NCBI GenBank assembly: GCA_001599755.1
Contig: BCHX01000001.1
Span: 434,001-498,000 of the forward strand
Source: Gliomastix tumulicola
Lineage: Eukaryota; Ascomycota; Sordariomycetes; Hypocreales; Bionectriaceae
DNA: 64,000 nt
Direction: 5' to 3'
This document shows, in pieces, positions 11,808-22,172 of this stretch. How positions within the stretch are numbered: position 1 is the first letter of the stretch; every line of letters begins with the position of its first letter. Made by a program: the position numbers and the translations under genes. The notes beneath the pieces were generated by a model, which ran no database searches, was not told the DNA's origin, and saw only the letters and a program-made list of their open reading frames with translations.

Positions 11808-14800
11808 ATGGCACTCGCCAATCGCCTGCCGACCGAGTCTCGGCCGTGGGTCGAGGACTGGACGATCGAGGCTCCCGACACCCATTCTAGCAGCACCAGC
11901 ACGACAGCCCGTCTCGCCAAAGAGTGTATCGCCGTCTCCCGGCGCGTTCTGCAGCGGGTTAAGACCCATCCCGACGTTTCTCAGGCCACATATCATGCAT
12001 TGGAGAAGAGCCACAGCTCGCTCGCGCTGTGGGAGGCCGGATATGGCGTCGGCGAGGGGAAGCTGGATGAGCTTCTGGCGCAGTCGCAGACGCTGAGCAA
12101 GTCGATGCTCGGGCCGCTCGTCAACATCAGCGCCATTCTGACACGGAGTATGTCTACATTTCGCAGGACAGACTTTCTTCTTTCTCTTCACCACTTTCAA
12201 GTGTTGGCTAACGCTCTTTTCTAAAGAATTAATCCCACTGACACAATCCGAGCCCAAGCAGCCCATCTCGCACCAGGGGCTGGACGACGTCACCAACGAA
12301 GCAAAGACGAGCCTCCATGTTGACTTCGACGGCAGCTCCGACAGCGAGGACAGCGGCAGCGATTCATCGTCTTCAAGCGATCGAGCCAACGACTGGGAGG
12401 AGATCCAGGAAGACCTGGCCACCGAAGTGGAATGCCTCCTCGTCCTCGACCCGATTATCCGATGCCCGGCCCCCGATATCAGGAGACGACGTGGGAACCA
12501 TGGCAAGGCGAAGATGGCCATCGACTGGCAGCCGCATCAATCGTACAGCGACAAGATTACCAACAGATTCCCTGATGCCGCTGCCGAGCTCATCGACCGC
12601 CTAGCTCGCGCCAACTGGGAACGCTTCCTGAAGACCAAGACCGCCCGCGAGGAGAACATGGCCGCTGCTGAGGAAGAGGCCAAGGCTGCAGAGCTCGCTA
12701 TCGCCGTGGCTGGGGCGGGGGAAGGAGTTCGGCTCGAGCACGCCCTTACGGAGCCCGTGTCCTCCAAGTTCAACGACTCGGGTGTTGGCACGTCCGTTCG
12801 AACCGGGAGCAGCTATGCAGAAACCGTCATGTCGTACCAGGCACAAGGCCGCGAGTCAGTGCGAGTACCACCCCTGCCAGAGGGAGCGAAGCAAGGCAAG
12901 CCTTTCGATTGTGTGGCCTGTGGTCGACAGCTGAGGATCACAAACAACTCCGCGTGGAAGTAAGCGCTCCTCCTTTAAGGGATATATTTGTATATTGTGC
13001 ACTACTGACCCCAAGACTGTAGACGACACCTCTACCTCGACCTGTGCCCTTGGATCTGTCACGACGTCGCGTGCAAGTTCGGCAACCAGCTCTTCACTAG
13101 CCGTCAAGACTGGATCGAGCATCTATCTCTCGGCCACGATTTCGCCCCAGACTGGGCAAGCTTCGAGTGCCCATTCTGTCTACGAGAAACCGGCCAAGGC
13201 AGGATCGCCATATCAACACACCTGTCGAGCCACATGGAAGAGATTTCCCTCGCCGCCCTTCCCGTCGGTGCCGATGACGACCACACAGATGACTCTGATT
13301 CCGAGGGTACAACATCGCCCGAGTCTCAAGCTGAATCTGACCACAGCGCACTGTCCAAACCCAGCAAACAGGGCGACAAGTTGCCCCGTTTGTTGATTCT
13401 GACAGGACAGGAGAAGCCGACGAAGCAATTATTGGATGTCCAGTGGCTCGTCGATGCTGGAAATTTGTCAGGCTTCCACCTCATGACCGATCAGCTTGCT
13501 CGCGATCTAGGATACGATGTGGAACATTTAGAGCTAGCTGGACCAAAATCCATCCACATCGCAGCAGGCACAGTTCAACCCATTGGCACCATTGCCCTCA
13601 TCTGGCTCATTTCGGAGACCCTGTCAATTCCTCACAGCGACCACAGCTTAGCCAGCTCGAATTTCCACGTTGTCCCCAAAGAGTGCCTGCCCGCCTGGTA
13701 TCAGCGTTCCGATATTATGTTCTCTGCAACTGCCAATTTGGATCACAAGAAGGCTCGTTCCGGGGCATCAATGGAGATTTCGGAGAGAGATCAAATCGAA
13801 GGTTCGTCGATTTCATCATCCAAATCCTACTATTGCTACTCAACTAATGTCTGTCTCTACCAATGCAGAGATATTTACAGATTGGACCTTCGGAACAATA
13901 GGAGATGTCATGGAAAACCTCCCTACAGTGAAGATACCTGCCAGGGAGAGTGACATGGACGGGGACTTCATCATGGAAAACCTCCCTACAGTGAAGATAC
14001 CTGCCAGGGAGAGTGACATGGACGGGGACTTCATCATGGAATATACCCTTATACATCCCAGTTTGGGTCATGATGAGATCAACCGTTCTGGCGAAGCACG
14101 TCCCCCTAAGAGTCCTATCCATTTATCTGCATCCCGAGCCGAGATTCCCGACTTCGGAGGTAATCAACGCATCGAAACGAAGCAAAAAGAACGTCGGTCC
14201 AGAGGGGGAAGTCAGTTCTTCTCTAGCGAACCTGGGGACGACTATGCAAGCGACATGGCCTCCGAAGGATCAGGCCCGACTGAAGCTCCAGCGAAAATAG
14301 GGATAGAGTCTGTGTCCCCTTTGTTACGCTCAACCAGGATTTGCATATTAACTGACAAGTAATTGCAGAGATATCAGGAACAGACACACCACTTGGGGCC
14401 AGTTTACATGCCCCTTTCCCGACTGCCACAGGTACCTGAGAGGACTAACCAGAAAGGACGATCTGTACCGTCACCTGCAGCAAATGCACGGTCCGGAACC
14501 CTACCATTGCCCACACACGGACTGCGAACGGCACAAGAACGGCCTGCCCTCGCCCATCACATTTTATCGGCACATCAACGATGTGCACGAGCTGAACCCC
14601 AGGGGGAGGCCGACTGAATTCACATGTCCGGACGCGGACTGTGAACATTCCAAAGCGGACAACGGTTTCAAGATGCTCAACGAGCTTGTGCGGCACAAGA
14701 GAGATGCTCACGGCCAGCTGAGCATTGGCAAAAACTACATCTGCCGTCGCGGGTCCTGCGCGGAGAAGCCCAGGCTCTGGGGCCGGTCTGACAACCTTCG

Positions 14801-17800
14801 CCTTCATCTCGAACGCATTCATAAGCTTGATCTTAAGCCGGAGGATGACCTGGCAGACTACCTCTTCAATCAGTAAGTGGGACGGTAGTTTTCCCCCATA
14901 TTCACAGACAGCAAGACTGACCGTGACACAGGGATGCGGACCAAGTGGGCGACGGCATCGCGCTCTACGCCTGTCATCATAGGCCCTGCACGAACAAAGA
15001 ACTCAGGCTCTACTCCGAAACGTCCAGCTTCCGGGTTCACCTAACCAGGGTACACAAGATCGTTCTTAGACACGACAGTGATCTTTCTCAGTACATCTAT
15101 ACCAAGTATGTTGAGGTCTACATCCCACGACCCATACATTCGCTATGCTAACCACGATCCAGGGATGGCCCCCTACTGAGCAATCACCGAGAGTACCCTG
15201 CCGTTACCAGCGAGTATATGTGTCCCTATGAGGACTGCGGGGACAGGGATCTCGTTTTCACTGACCTGAGGAGGTTCAACAATCACATGGATCTTCACGA
15301 CTCCCAGTCGGTGGGCGAAACTACAAGCGATGTTGAATCTCCGGTGACTGGGGAGCGCGCCGCCGCCGCCGGCGCTTGGGCCGGCGCTTACGCTGGCGCC
15401 TGGGCGTCTGCTAACAAGGAACAACCAAAGGGCGAGGCGAAGATCAATCTTCATACGTTATCTGCCCCTACGCAACTTCCACGCCCTGCCCCAATCACGC
15501 ATCAGGGACCGTCAACTGAACTAGTTCGTACTGATATCGGCCACACCAGCCGCCGCCCGAAAGGTTCACACAATATAGCTAACTTATTCCAAGCCGCAGA
15601 TACAGATCCCTCCAGCCCTGGCCAACGAGATCAGTGTTCTAGAGTCTCAATTCAGGGCAAATGACCCGACCATGGCCCCTGATGAGGCTAGGCGGCTAGC
15701 CACGGAGCACCTCGTCACAGCGATGGCTGCCCACCAGCGCTCTGAGGCAAATGCCGCCGCGGAAGCTAGCCGACAGCAGGGCGTGGCAAGTAGCATGCAG
15801 GCACCACCACCACCACCACCACCACCTATAGGTCCGCGAGCCCCCAGAGCCAGCAACCCCTTCACCGCCATCGCCTCCAAGGACCGGATCAGCCTGTCCT
15901 TCGGCCCAGTTCCACTCGATCGCCCCTTTCAATGCGACAAGTGCACGCAGAGGTTCAGTCGACACCACGACCTCAAGCGGCACAAGAGGATTCACATGGA
16001 TATCTCTCCATTCACCTGCGATGGTTGCCAGAAGGGCTTCTCCCGCAAGGACGCGCTCAGGGTACGTTTCCGAACACCAGAATGAGCAAGCCAACAGGCA
16101 CACACACACACACACACTTTGAGATGAGGCACTAACGCTTTGTTTTACAGCGACATAAACAGGTGAAGAATTGTGGCAAGGAGCCAAAAGGTGAAGACGC
16201 AAAGGCGCAACACGCTCAGGATACCCCCGCCGCCAAAGAGATGAAGCAGATCCCGTCTGTCGAGGTCATCAAAAGCAGCGTCATGCATCAACTCGCGCTG
16301 GGCCCTCGAACTCAGCAGAGCGTTCTCGACAAGCTGGGATGCGAAGACGACGAGGACTTCAAGAAGGGGTTCAACGCCGCCGCCGCATTAGAGTCGCCAG
16401 GGTCCCAGATCTGGCAGCTTAAAAGGACACTCTGGACACAGCTCGACGTCTGGGCCTACAAGGGCTATACATCGGAAGAGCGGGATCAGGTCATACAAAA
16501 TGCCACGATCCAGTACAACCTGATGAGGCTCAGTCTCACCGACCCGGTCTGGGATCGTCTCTTGCCCGAAGACGAGCGAAAAGGAAGCGAGAAGCCCGGT
16601 GACCCCCAGAGCGGCGCTGAGTCATCTATCCAGCCGAGCCCCGAGGGGAGCCGCAACAGTCTGCCAGAAGAGGCCGCTTCAAGGCAGGGGCGGAAGCCGC
16701 GTGTCAAGGAGTATCGACGGACGACCAACGTCAAAATCGCCCCCAAGATTGCAAGGCGCGACAGCTCCAGTGATGAAGACAGAGGGGGCCCGGCCGGAGA
16801 TGGCGAACAAGAAGAGGACGTCGAACAACGGGACTTCGATTCCGTATTCCAGTCGCTAACCCCAGAGTTCAAAGCAAAGCTTATCCAGAGTTGCAACTCC
16901 AAGGGTATCGAGTTGAGATCTCCCCAGGGGGAATATGACGCCAAGCTGTATCTCCTGGAGCAGACAAGCCAGGAGAGCTTGGCGAGGGCAAGGATAGAGC
17001 AGGGCAGGACGCATGGCATGTCCGCGTCTGAATACAGCAACATGCCAGCCCAACAGCAGTACGAGGGGGATGGGAATACAGCTCTAGCCGAGTACAACGT
17101 GCAGCTCAGGCTCCAGGAGGAACAACGCAGGAACGAAGACGAGATACGAGACAAGATGGCTAGAGATACGGCCGCTCTGGCATGGCTTCCTGACAATGTC
17201 CGGCCACCTCCCCCTCCTCGTCCCGGCTGGACTCGGTTCCCATCGCCATGGCACGAGTGTCCATTCTGCGACCAGCTATACACAACATACACAGAGCTTC
17301 GCGAGCACGTGTCGACCGCCCACGACGCGAGCGATCTGTTCCCCTGCGCATTGTGCTCGTCCTACTTCCAGACGTACGATGAGCTAAGGAGACATCTCAG
17401 CACCCGCCACCCCAGCACAGACAGTGCTGCCTCGTCGTCGGAAGGTTATCCCTATGCATCCGCCTTAAGCATACCACCTCGCACTCATGGATCGCTGCCA
17501 GACAACGTCCCGCCACCGCTTCCTCCTCCCCGCTTTCCGACTCGTTACCCATCAGAACAACAGGAGTGTCCAATCTGCAACCACTTATACTCAAGCTACA
17601 CAGAGCTTAGTGCACACGCTTTGACCGCTCACGGCGTTCGCAAACTGTTCCCCTGCGCACTGTGCCTCTCCTGCTTCCAGACATCCGAGGAGTTGTTCGG
17701 CCATATCAACACCCATCACTTCAGCAGAGAATACCCTGCATCACCGTCGGAGGGCTATCACGACGCAGGCGGCCCTGGCAGATCGCCTCGCTTGCCCACC

Positions 17801-18331
17801 ATCCGCGTCCCTATACCAGACGAGTCTTCAGACGGAGACACGAGCATGAAATCCCTTTCGCCCCCTCCGACGCGCACAGGGGTTGTCCTCCCTCCTCTGT
17901 CTCCTACCGTATCTCACAAGTCGTTCACCGGGCCGGAGCCGCCGAACCCGTTTGCTCGCCCTCCAGCCATCAACAAGGCCCTTCCATCAGTCCTTCCACC
18001 GGCCCCTTCGATGGAACCCCGTGCGCCGTTGGTTGGCGATGCGAATTTCGCCCCGGAAGGACCTCCTAACCCGTTCGCACGGCCGTCGCCACGTGTGTCC
18101 GTTCAAAACGACATCGTCCAAGCGAGGATACACAAGTCACAGGACAATGCTGGGGCCGGCCATGGGCTGTATGGTGGTCAGAGTCATAACACCCACACAC
18201 CGCATGGGAATCCGGATCGCTCACACGTGGACGAGCGTTCCCAAACCCAAACCCATCCTTTAGTCCCAGTAACTCCCTCGCAGCCACAGGGCACGGGTTC
18301 TCCGGGATCTGATCATCCTGAGGAGATGTAG
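11808..18331 (+). CDS. Giant C2H2 zinc-finger protein with retropepsin-like and ELL-like segments
   Basis: Nine exons (11808-12147, 12227-12959, 13023-13801, 13869-14322, 14369-14872, 14932-15105, 15163-15523, 15600-16061, 16151-18331) give 1995 residues, all phases agreeing. In order: a helical fungal N-terminal domain; divergent C2H2 fingers ending in HMEEISLAALP, typical of a large ascomycete C2H2 family; a retropepsin-like stretch (WLVDAGNLSGFHLMTDQLA, then IGTIALIWLI, FHVVPKECLP, DIMFS) whose catalytic DTG has become DAG; a 21-residue perfect tandem repeat; about five more fingers; and a classical pair (CDKCTQRFSRHHDLKRHKR, CDGCQKGFSRKDALRRHK). Then comes an ELL-like winged-helix region (LWTQLDVWAYKGYT, MRLSLTDPVWDRLLP) and two duplicated finger pairs. 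Frame is held at 15524-15599 by an intron with a GCTAAC branch site. It may be a nuclear regulator or recognition protein; function is unproven. A split into two genes near 15.6 kb cannot be fully excluded. Confidence 0.78.
13910..14035 (+). repeat. Exact 63-bp tandem duplication inside the C2H2 gene
   Basis: Two adjacent 63-bp copies, 13910-13972 and 13973-14035, are identical at every base. They are in frame in exon 4 and each encodes 21 residues beginning MENLPTVKIP and ending MDGDFI. A third partial start (ATGGAATA) follows at 14036. Base identity implies very recent duplication or ongoing copy-number change. Confidence 0.97.
16099..16117 (+). repeat. CA dinucleotide repeat in intron 8 of the C2H2 gene
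   Basis: Nine and a half CA units lie within the intron 16062-16150. It is probably length-variable between strains. It does not touch the splice sites. Confidence 0.9.
17190..17770 (+). repeat. Diverged internal duplication of a proline tract plus two zinc fingers
   Basis: Two protein-level copies lie in the last exon, about 17190-17480 and 17490-17770. Each has LPDNV, a Pro-rich run, an ECP-C finger (ECPFCDQLYTTYTELREHV versus ECPICNHLYSSYTELSAHA), a FPCALC finger and an SEGY tail. Synonymous and replacement changes show it is older than the 63-bp repeat. Confidence 0.85.
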
Positions 18332-18531
18332 TCGATTCACAGCATGTCAACCGAGTTGGTGGACACTCGATGGAGGTCTTTGTTCAACCTAATGTGCCCC
18401 CTCCTTTGTTATCACGGAGTTTCGGAGCCTATTTATACCTAGATTTATTGTCTGTCAAATCTATCGACGCAATGCCAACAAATCAAGAACCCAATCTAAT
18501 TCCGTGATGTTCCAACCGAGCCCAGGTACAC
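18332..18531. terminator. Convergent 3' region, C2H2 / MDR genes
   Basis: A 200-bp gap separates two converging stop codons. It is AT-richer than its surroundings and should contain both 3' ends. No specific polyadenylation signal was assigned. Confidence 0.35.
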
Positions 18532-19722
18532 TCAGAGGGTGTAGACGAGTTTCTGGCTTTTGACCTTGCCCTGCCTCAGCTCATCCAGCCCCTTCAGCAC
18601 ACCCTCCAGCCCCGACCCTCCCACATTCAATCCCACCTTGGGGGTTCTGATCTTTCCCTGCTCCAGCAGATCACGCGTGATCTCCTTGAACTTGGCCGAG
18701 AACTCGACCTCCTTCGGATCCGGCGTCATCGTGGTCCCCTGCCACTCCCACTCCTCCCCGGTGACATTGTACGCGATGACAAGGAGCGGGCCCTCGACGA
18801 GCGGGTTCGTGGCCTTGATCACCTCGGGATCGTTGGGCATGTTGAGCGCGCCGTACTTGCTGGGGAGCTCGCTGCTCAGGGCCTCGGCGCAGAGCTTCTC
18901 GCCGCCGCCGGGGCAGTCCCACGCGTACTGGAGCTTGTTGTTCGTCAGGGCGCGGATGTCGGCGCCGCAGGTCGGGGAGCGGTAGTCGAAGAGGTGGTCG
19001 GCGCCGAGGGAGCGGAGGTAGTCGAAGTTGGCCGGGGAGGCCGTCGTGATGACGGTCAGGCCGGAGAGCTTGGCGTACTGGATGCCCCAGCTGCCGGTCG
19101 TCGTGCCGCCGCCGTGGATGAGGACGAGGATCTTTTCTTTCCCCTCACCGGGGACAGGGAGACCGAGGCTGTTGTAGAGACCGATACCCTACCCACCACG
19201 TCAGTGTGTCGTCTCAAAGTCGCGAGGGAGCGGAGGCACATACCACAGTGAAGGTCCCAGCGGCAATCGTGGCAGCTTGGACAAAGTCGAGGTTGTCGGG
19301 AATCTTGATAGACGCGGATGCCTTGGCGAGGATGATGCCTCCGAACGCGCCGGTGTCGTGGTTCCTCCGGTTACTATTGGGAATCAGCAGTCAGCATGTG
19401 GCTCGCTTTAGAGCTTCTAGACACAGCTAATGGCTCAAGAGCCTAGCAGCACTCACCCTCCATGGCAGAAGCCGGCAACCCGATCCCCCTTCTTGTACTG
19501 GGTGACGTTCTTTCCAGCCTCGAACACGACACCGGCGTAGTCAACCCCAAGCCTGGAACCGGCATCGGCAAAGGCATAATCGACATGCTTCCAGTCGGCC
19601 GGGTTCAAAGCGACGGCCTTGGTCTCTACGAGAATCCAGTCATCCCGGACCTTGGGCACCGGAACTTCCTGGATAGCGGCTCCCTTCTCATCGGGAAGGA
19701 TGACGATAGCTGAGGTGGACAT
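18532..19722 (-). CDS. Zinc-type MDR oxidoreductase / trans enoyl-reductase-like
   Basis: Three exons (19722-19457, 19373-19244, 19188-18532) give 350 residues. The N-terminal GroES-like domain has ALNPADWKHVDYA and LGVDYAGVV, then KKGDRVAGFCHGG. The Rossmann part shows ILVLIHGGGTTTGSWGIQYAKLSG for NADPH, and SLGADHLFDY. Catalytic-zinc Cys/His residues of classical alcohol dehydrogenases are absent. It therefore belongs to the zinc-independent enoyl-reductase/quinone-reductase branch (LovC/ToxD-like) that reduces activated C=C bonds with NADPH. No polyketide synthase is nearby, so a secondary-metabolite role is not supported here. The protein is cytosolic, with no signal peptide. The C-terminus LRQGKVKSQKLVYTL is typical of the family. 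Confidence 0.88.
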
Positions 19723-20979
19723 GGCGACTCGAGATGTTCAAAGTCAAGGGTTTCAGAAGAAAGTGATGTATGTTGTAGAATAGTCGAAAGCTAGATGATG
19801 CTCGGAATTGTATCCCTCCATCAATATACCAGTCGAAGATTTATATATGGCGTCGTAGTCCGTAGTCCGGACAGCCAAAGTGGCACAGGGCTTAATCCGT
19901 GGAATAAGCCCCGGACCAAGGATCTTCGGATCAGCGCATCCCCACTGAACGAATTGGGCGTCGGAATAAGAGATGCGTATTTATAATTGCATTTCTGGGG
20001 GATTATTCTACGGATCATGCCTTTATTCTGGATCATTCGATCATTTATCTTGCGAATAATTGCTTGGGCGTGTGGCGACGGAGTATGTCCGAGCAGAATA
20101 GCAGTTGGGCAGACAGACACGAGGGGTCGGTTGAGAAAGCCACACACCATCAGCGCAGCTTAGAAGCCAAAAGTCACGATTTCTTCTGCGAGATCTCATA
20201 TCTAACAGATTCGGGTGGGTGAAAAGTCAGGGCGAGGGCTATCTGCGATCAGATTGCTAATAGAGCACATCATCTTGCACCAGCACAGTCTGTCTGCCCA
20301 ACAGTATTGACGATGCAGCGGCCTCAGACCTGACAGCTTGTCATGTGCTTATATTAGAATACGAAAAGTTCAAAGATTCATGTAATCCGCACCTTGTTTA
20401 AAGTCGCTGCCGAAGCAGACAGTCTCCAGGCCTTCAGGTACGATCAGCCCCTTCGCAAATCCTTGAGCCTGGCCAGCTCAGCTTGGACCTCTTCAGACCA
20501 TACAGAGAGATATGTGTTGCACGCTGAGGGAATACCTAAACTATAGAAATTGAGACCAGACAACGAAAGGCCGAGCCGGCTACCACCTCATCGAAGCCAG
20601 CTTCCTAATGGATTATGCCTCCCAAAATATGATCCTATTCATTGCGATTCTACGTCGATTTGTCAGATACTCCATACCTACTACAATATGTGGGAAGCAG
20701 GCAAAGATGTGTGGGTAGAGTGGGCAGGGCGATCCTGGCTGATGGCTGATATCAGCCACTGCATCAGCCATCAGTGGCCTCACTGACCACGGATCAGAGA
20801 TGCAGTTGGTTGCAATATTCACTGCATCCAAAAGTTGCTGAAATAAGCCAAAATGCAGGAACTGTCTATCAGAAAAGGATATAATAGCAAGGAGGGCCTC
20901 GATGGTTGGAGATGTGCATCAAGCAATCAGACACACATCCAGCAGCCCAATCTCGAGACGCAATCATCCAACAAACATC
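19723..20979. promoter_or_regulatory. Divergent intergenic region, MDR / ADH genes
   Basis: A 1257-bp AT-richer gap lies between divergent starts. It holds both promoters, several ATTATTC/GGATCA-like repeats near 19990-20060, a 15-bp perfect inverted repeat (20104-20302) and a GATATCAGC/GATGGCTGA-rich patch near 20740-20775. No gene was supported. Confidence 0.45.
20104..20302. repeat. 15-bp perfect inverted repeat, 169-bp spacer
   Basis: GTTGGGCAGACAGAC at 20104-20118 is the exact reverse complement of 20288-20302. Pairing stops immediately outside the arms and no target-site duplication is seen. A tiny non-autonomous element is possible, but chance or a regulatory pair is as likely. Confidence 0.55.
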
Positions 20980-22172
20980 ATGTCTTACAAGTTTGAAGGC
21001 TGGCTTGGTCTTGGCCCTGACTCTGCCGATGGCAACATGCAATGGGGACCCTTTGAGCCCAAGAAATGGGAGGAAGACGACGTCGACATGCAGGTCACTC
21101 ACTGCGGCATCTGTGCGACCGATATTCACACGCTCCGGTCCGACTGGGGCCCTGCGACGTACCGTGAGCCGGCTTCGTCCATTCACATAAAGTCATGTCT
21201 AGCTAACCAAGAACAGCTTGCTGCGTCGGCCACGAACTCGTGGGCAAGGCCGTCCGCGTAGGCTGCAACGTGAAGCACATCCAGGTCGGCGACCGCATCG
21301 GCGTCGGCCCGCAGTCGTCAGCCTGCCGCCGCGACGACTGCGCCGAGTGCTCCTCTGGCCAGCTCAACTACTGCGTCCGCGCCGTGCCCACGTACAACGG
21401 CAATTATCCGCACGGCATCGGGCGCTCGCAGGGCGGGTTCGGCAACTACAACCGCGCCAACGGGTCGTTCGTCTTCAAGATCCCGGACGGCGTGGCGTCG
21501 GAGGATGCGGCGCCGATGCTGTGTGCGGGCAGCACCGTGTTTGCGCCCCTGAAGAAGTACGGCTGCGGACCGGGTAAGAAGGTCGGGGTCGTCGGGATTG
21601 GCGGGCTGGGCCACTTCGCGCTCTTGTTTGGCAAGGCGCTCGGGGCGGACGAGGTCGTGGCCCTCTCGAGGGGTCCGTCGAAGAAGGAGGATGCGCTGGC
21701 GCTCGGTGCTGATCGATTCGTCGCGACGGGCGAGGACGCGGACTGGGCGGCCAAGCTGGACCGCACGCTCGATCTCCTTGTCGTGACGGGCTCGAGCGCC
21801 GACATGCCTGTCGACAAGTACATGGCTGTGCTGAAAGTGGGCGGCACCCTGCTTCATCTCGGGTACAGTCACCGTCCAGCTTGATTGCGTTTGCTCACCT
21901 TTGCTAATCATCGATCGTCCAGGGCTCACGCCGGCGGCCAGCATCCGCGGTTCAACATCATCACGCTCCTGTACAAGGGTATCAGCATCGCCGGCTCCCT
22001 CTGCGGATCCCCGGGCGACGTGCGGGAGATGCTGGACTTCGTGGCGGAGAAGAAGGTCAAGGCTTGGGTGCAGACGATGCCGATGAAGGAGGCCAATCAG
22101 GCGCTGCGTGATTTCGAGGCTGGAAAACCGCGATACCGTCTAGTGCTGGTGAACGAGGAAAACAAGAACTGA
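20980..22172 (+). CDS. NADP-dependent alcohol dehydrogenase (ADH6/cinnamyl-alcohol type)
   Basis: Three exons (20980-21163, 21217-21862, 21923-22172) give 359 residues. Zinc-ligand and substrate motifs are present: THCGICATDIHTLRSDWG for the catalytic Cys, CCVGHELVGKAV for the His-Glu pair, and a structural-zinc cluster of spaced Cys (CRRDDCAECSSGQLNYC). The coenzyme fold is VGVVGIGGLGHFALLFGKALG, and a following ALSRGPSKKEDA (Ser/Lys rather than acidic) favours NADP. The family reduces medium-chain and aromatic aldehydes in the cytosol, often for detoxifying plant-derived aldehydes. All zinc ligands look intact. It is divergent from the MDR gene and may be co-regulated with it. Confidence 0.92.

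Noticed and set aside
11613..12521. 302-residue minus-strand frame
   Set aside because: Overlaps exons 1 and 2 of the C2H2 gene and shows no recognisable domain or splice logic.
15500..15680. Apparent frameshift in the C2H2 gene
   Set aside because: A 76-bp intron (15524-15599) with GTTCGT donor, GCTAAC branch site and CAG acceptor restores frame exactly; the same donor is used at 13802.
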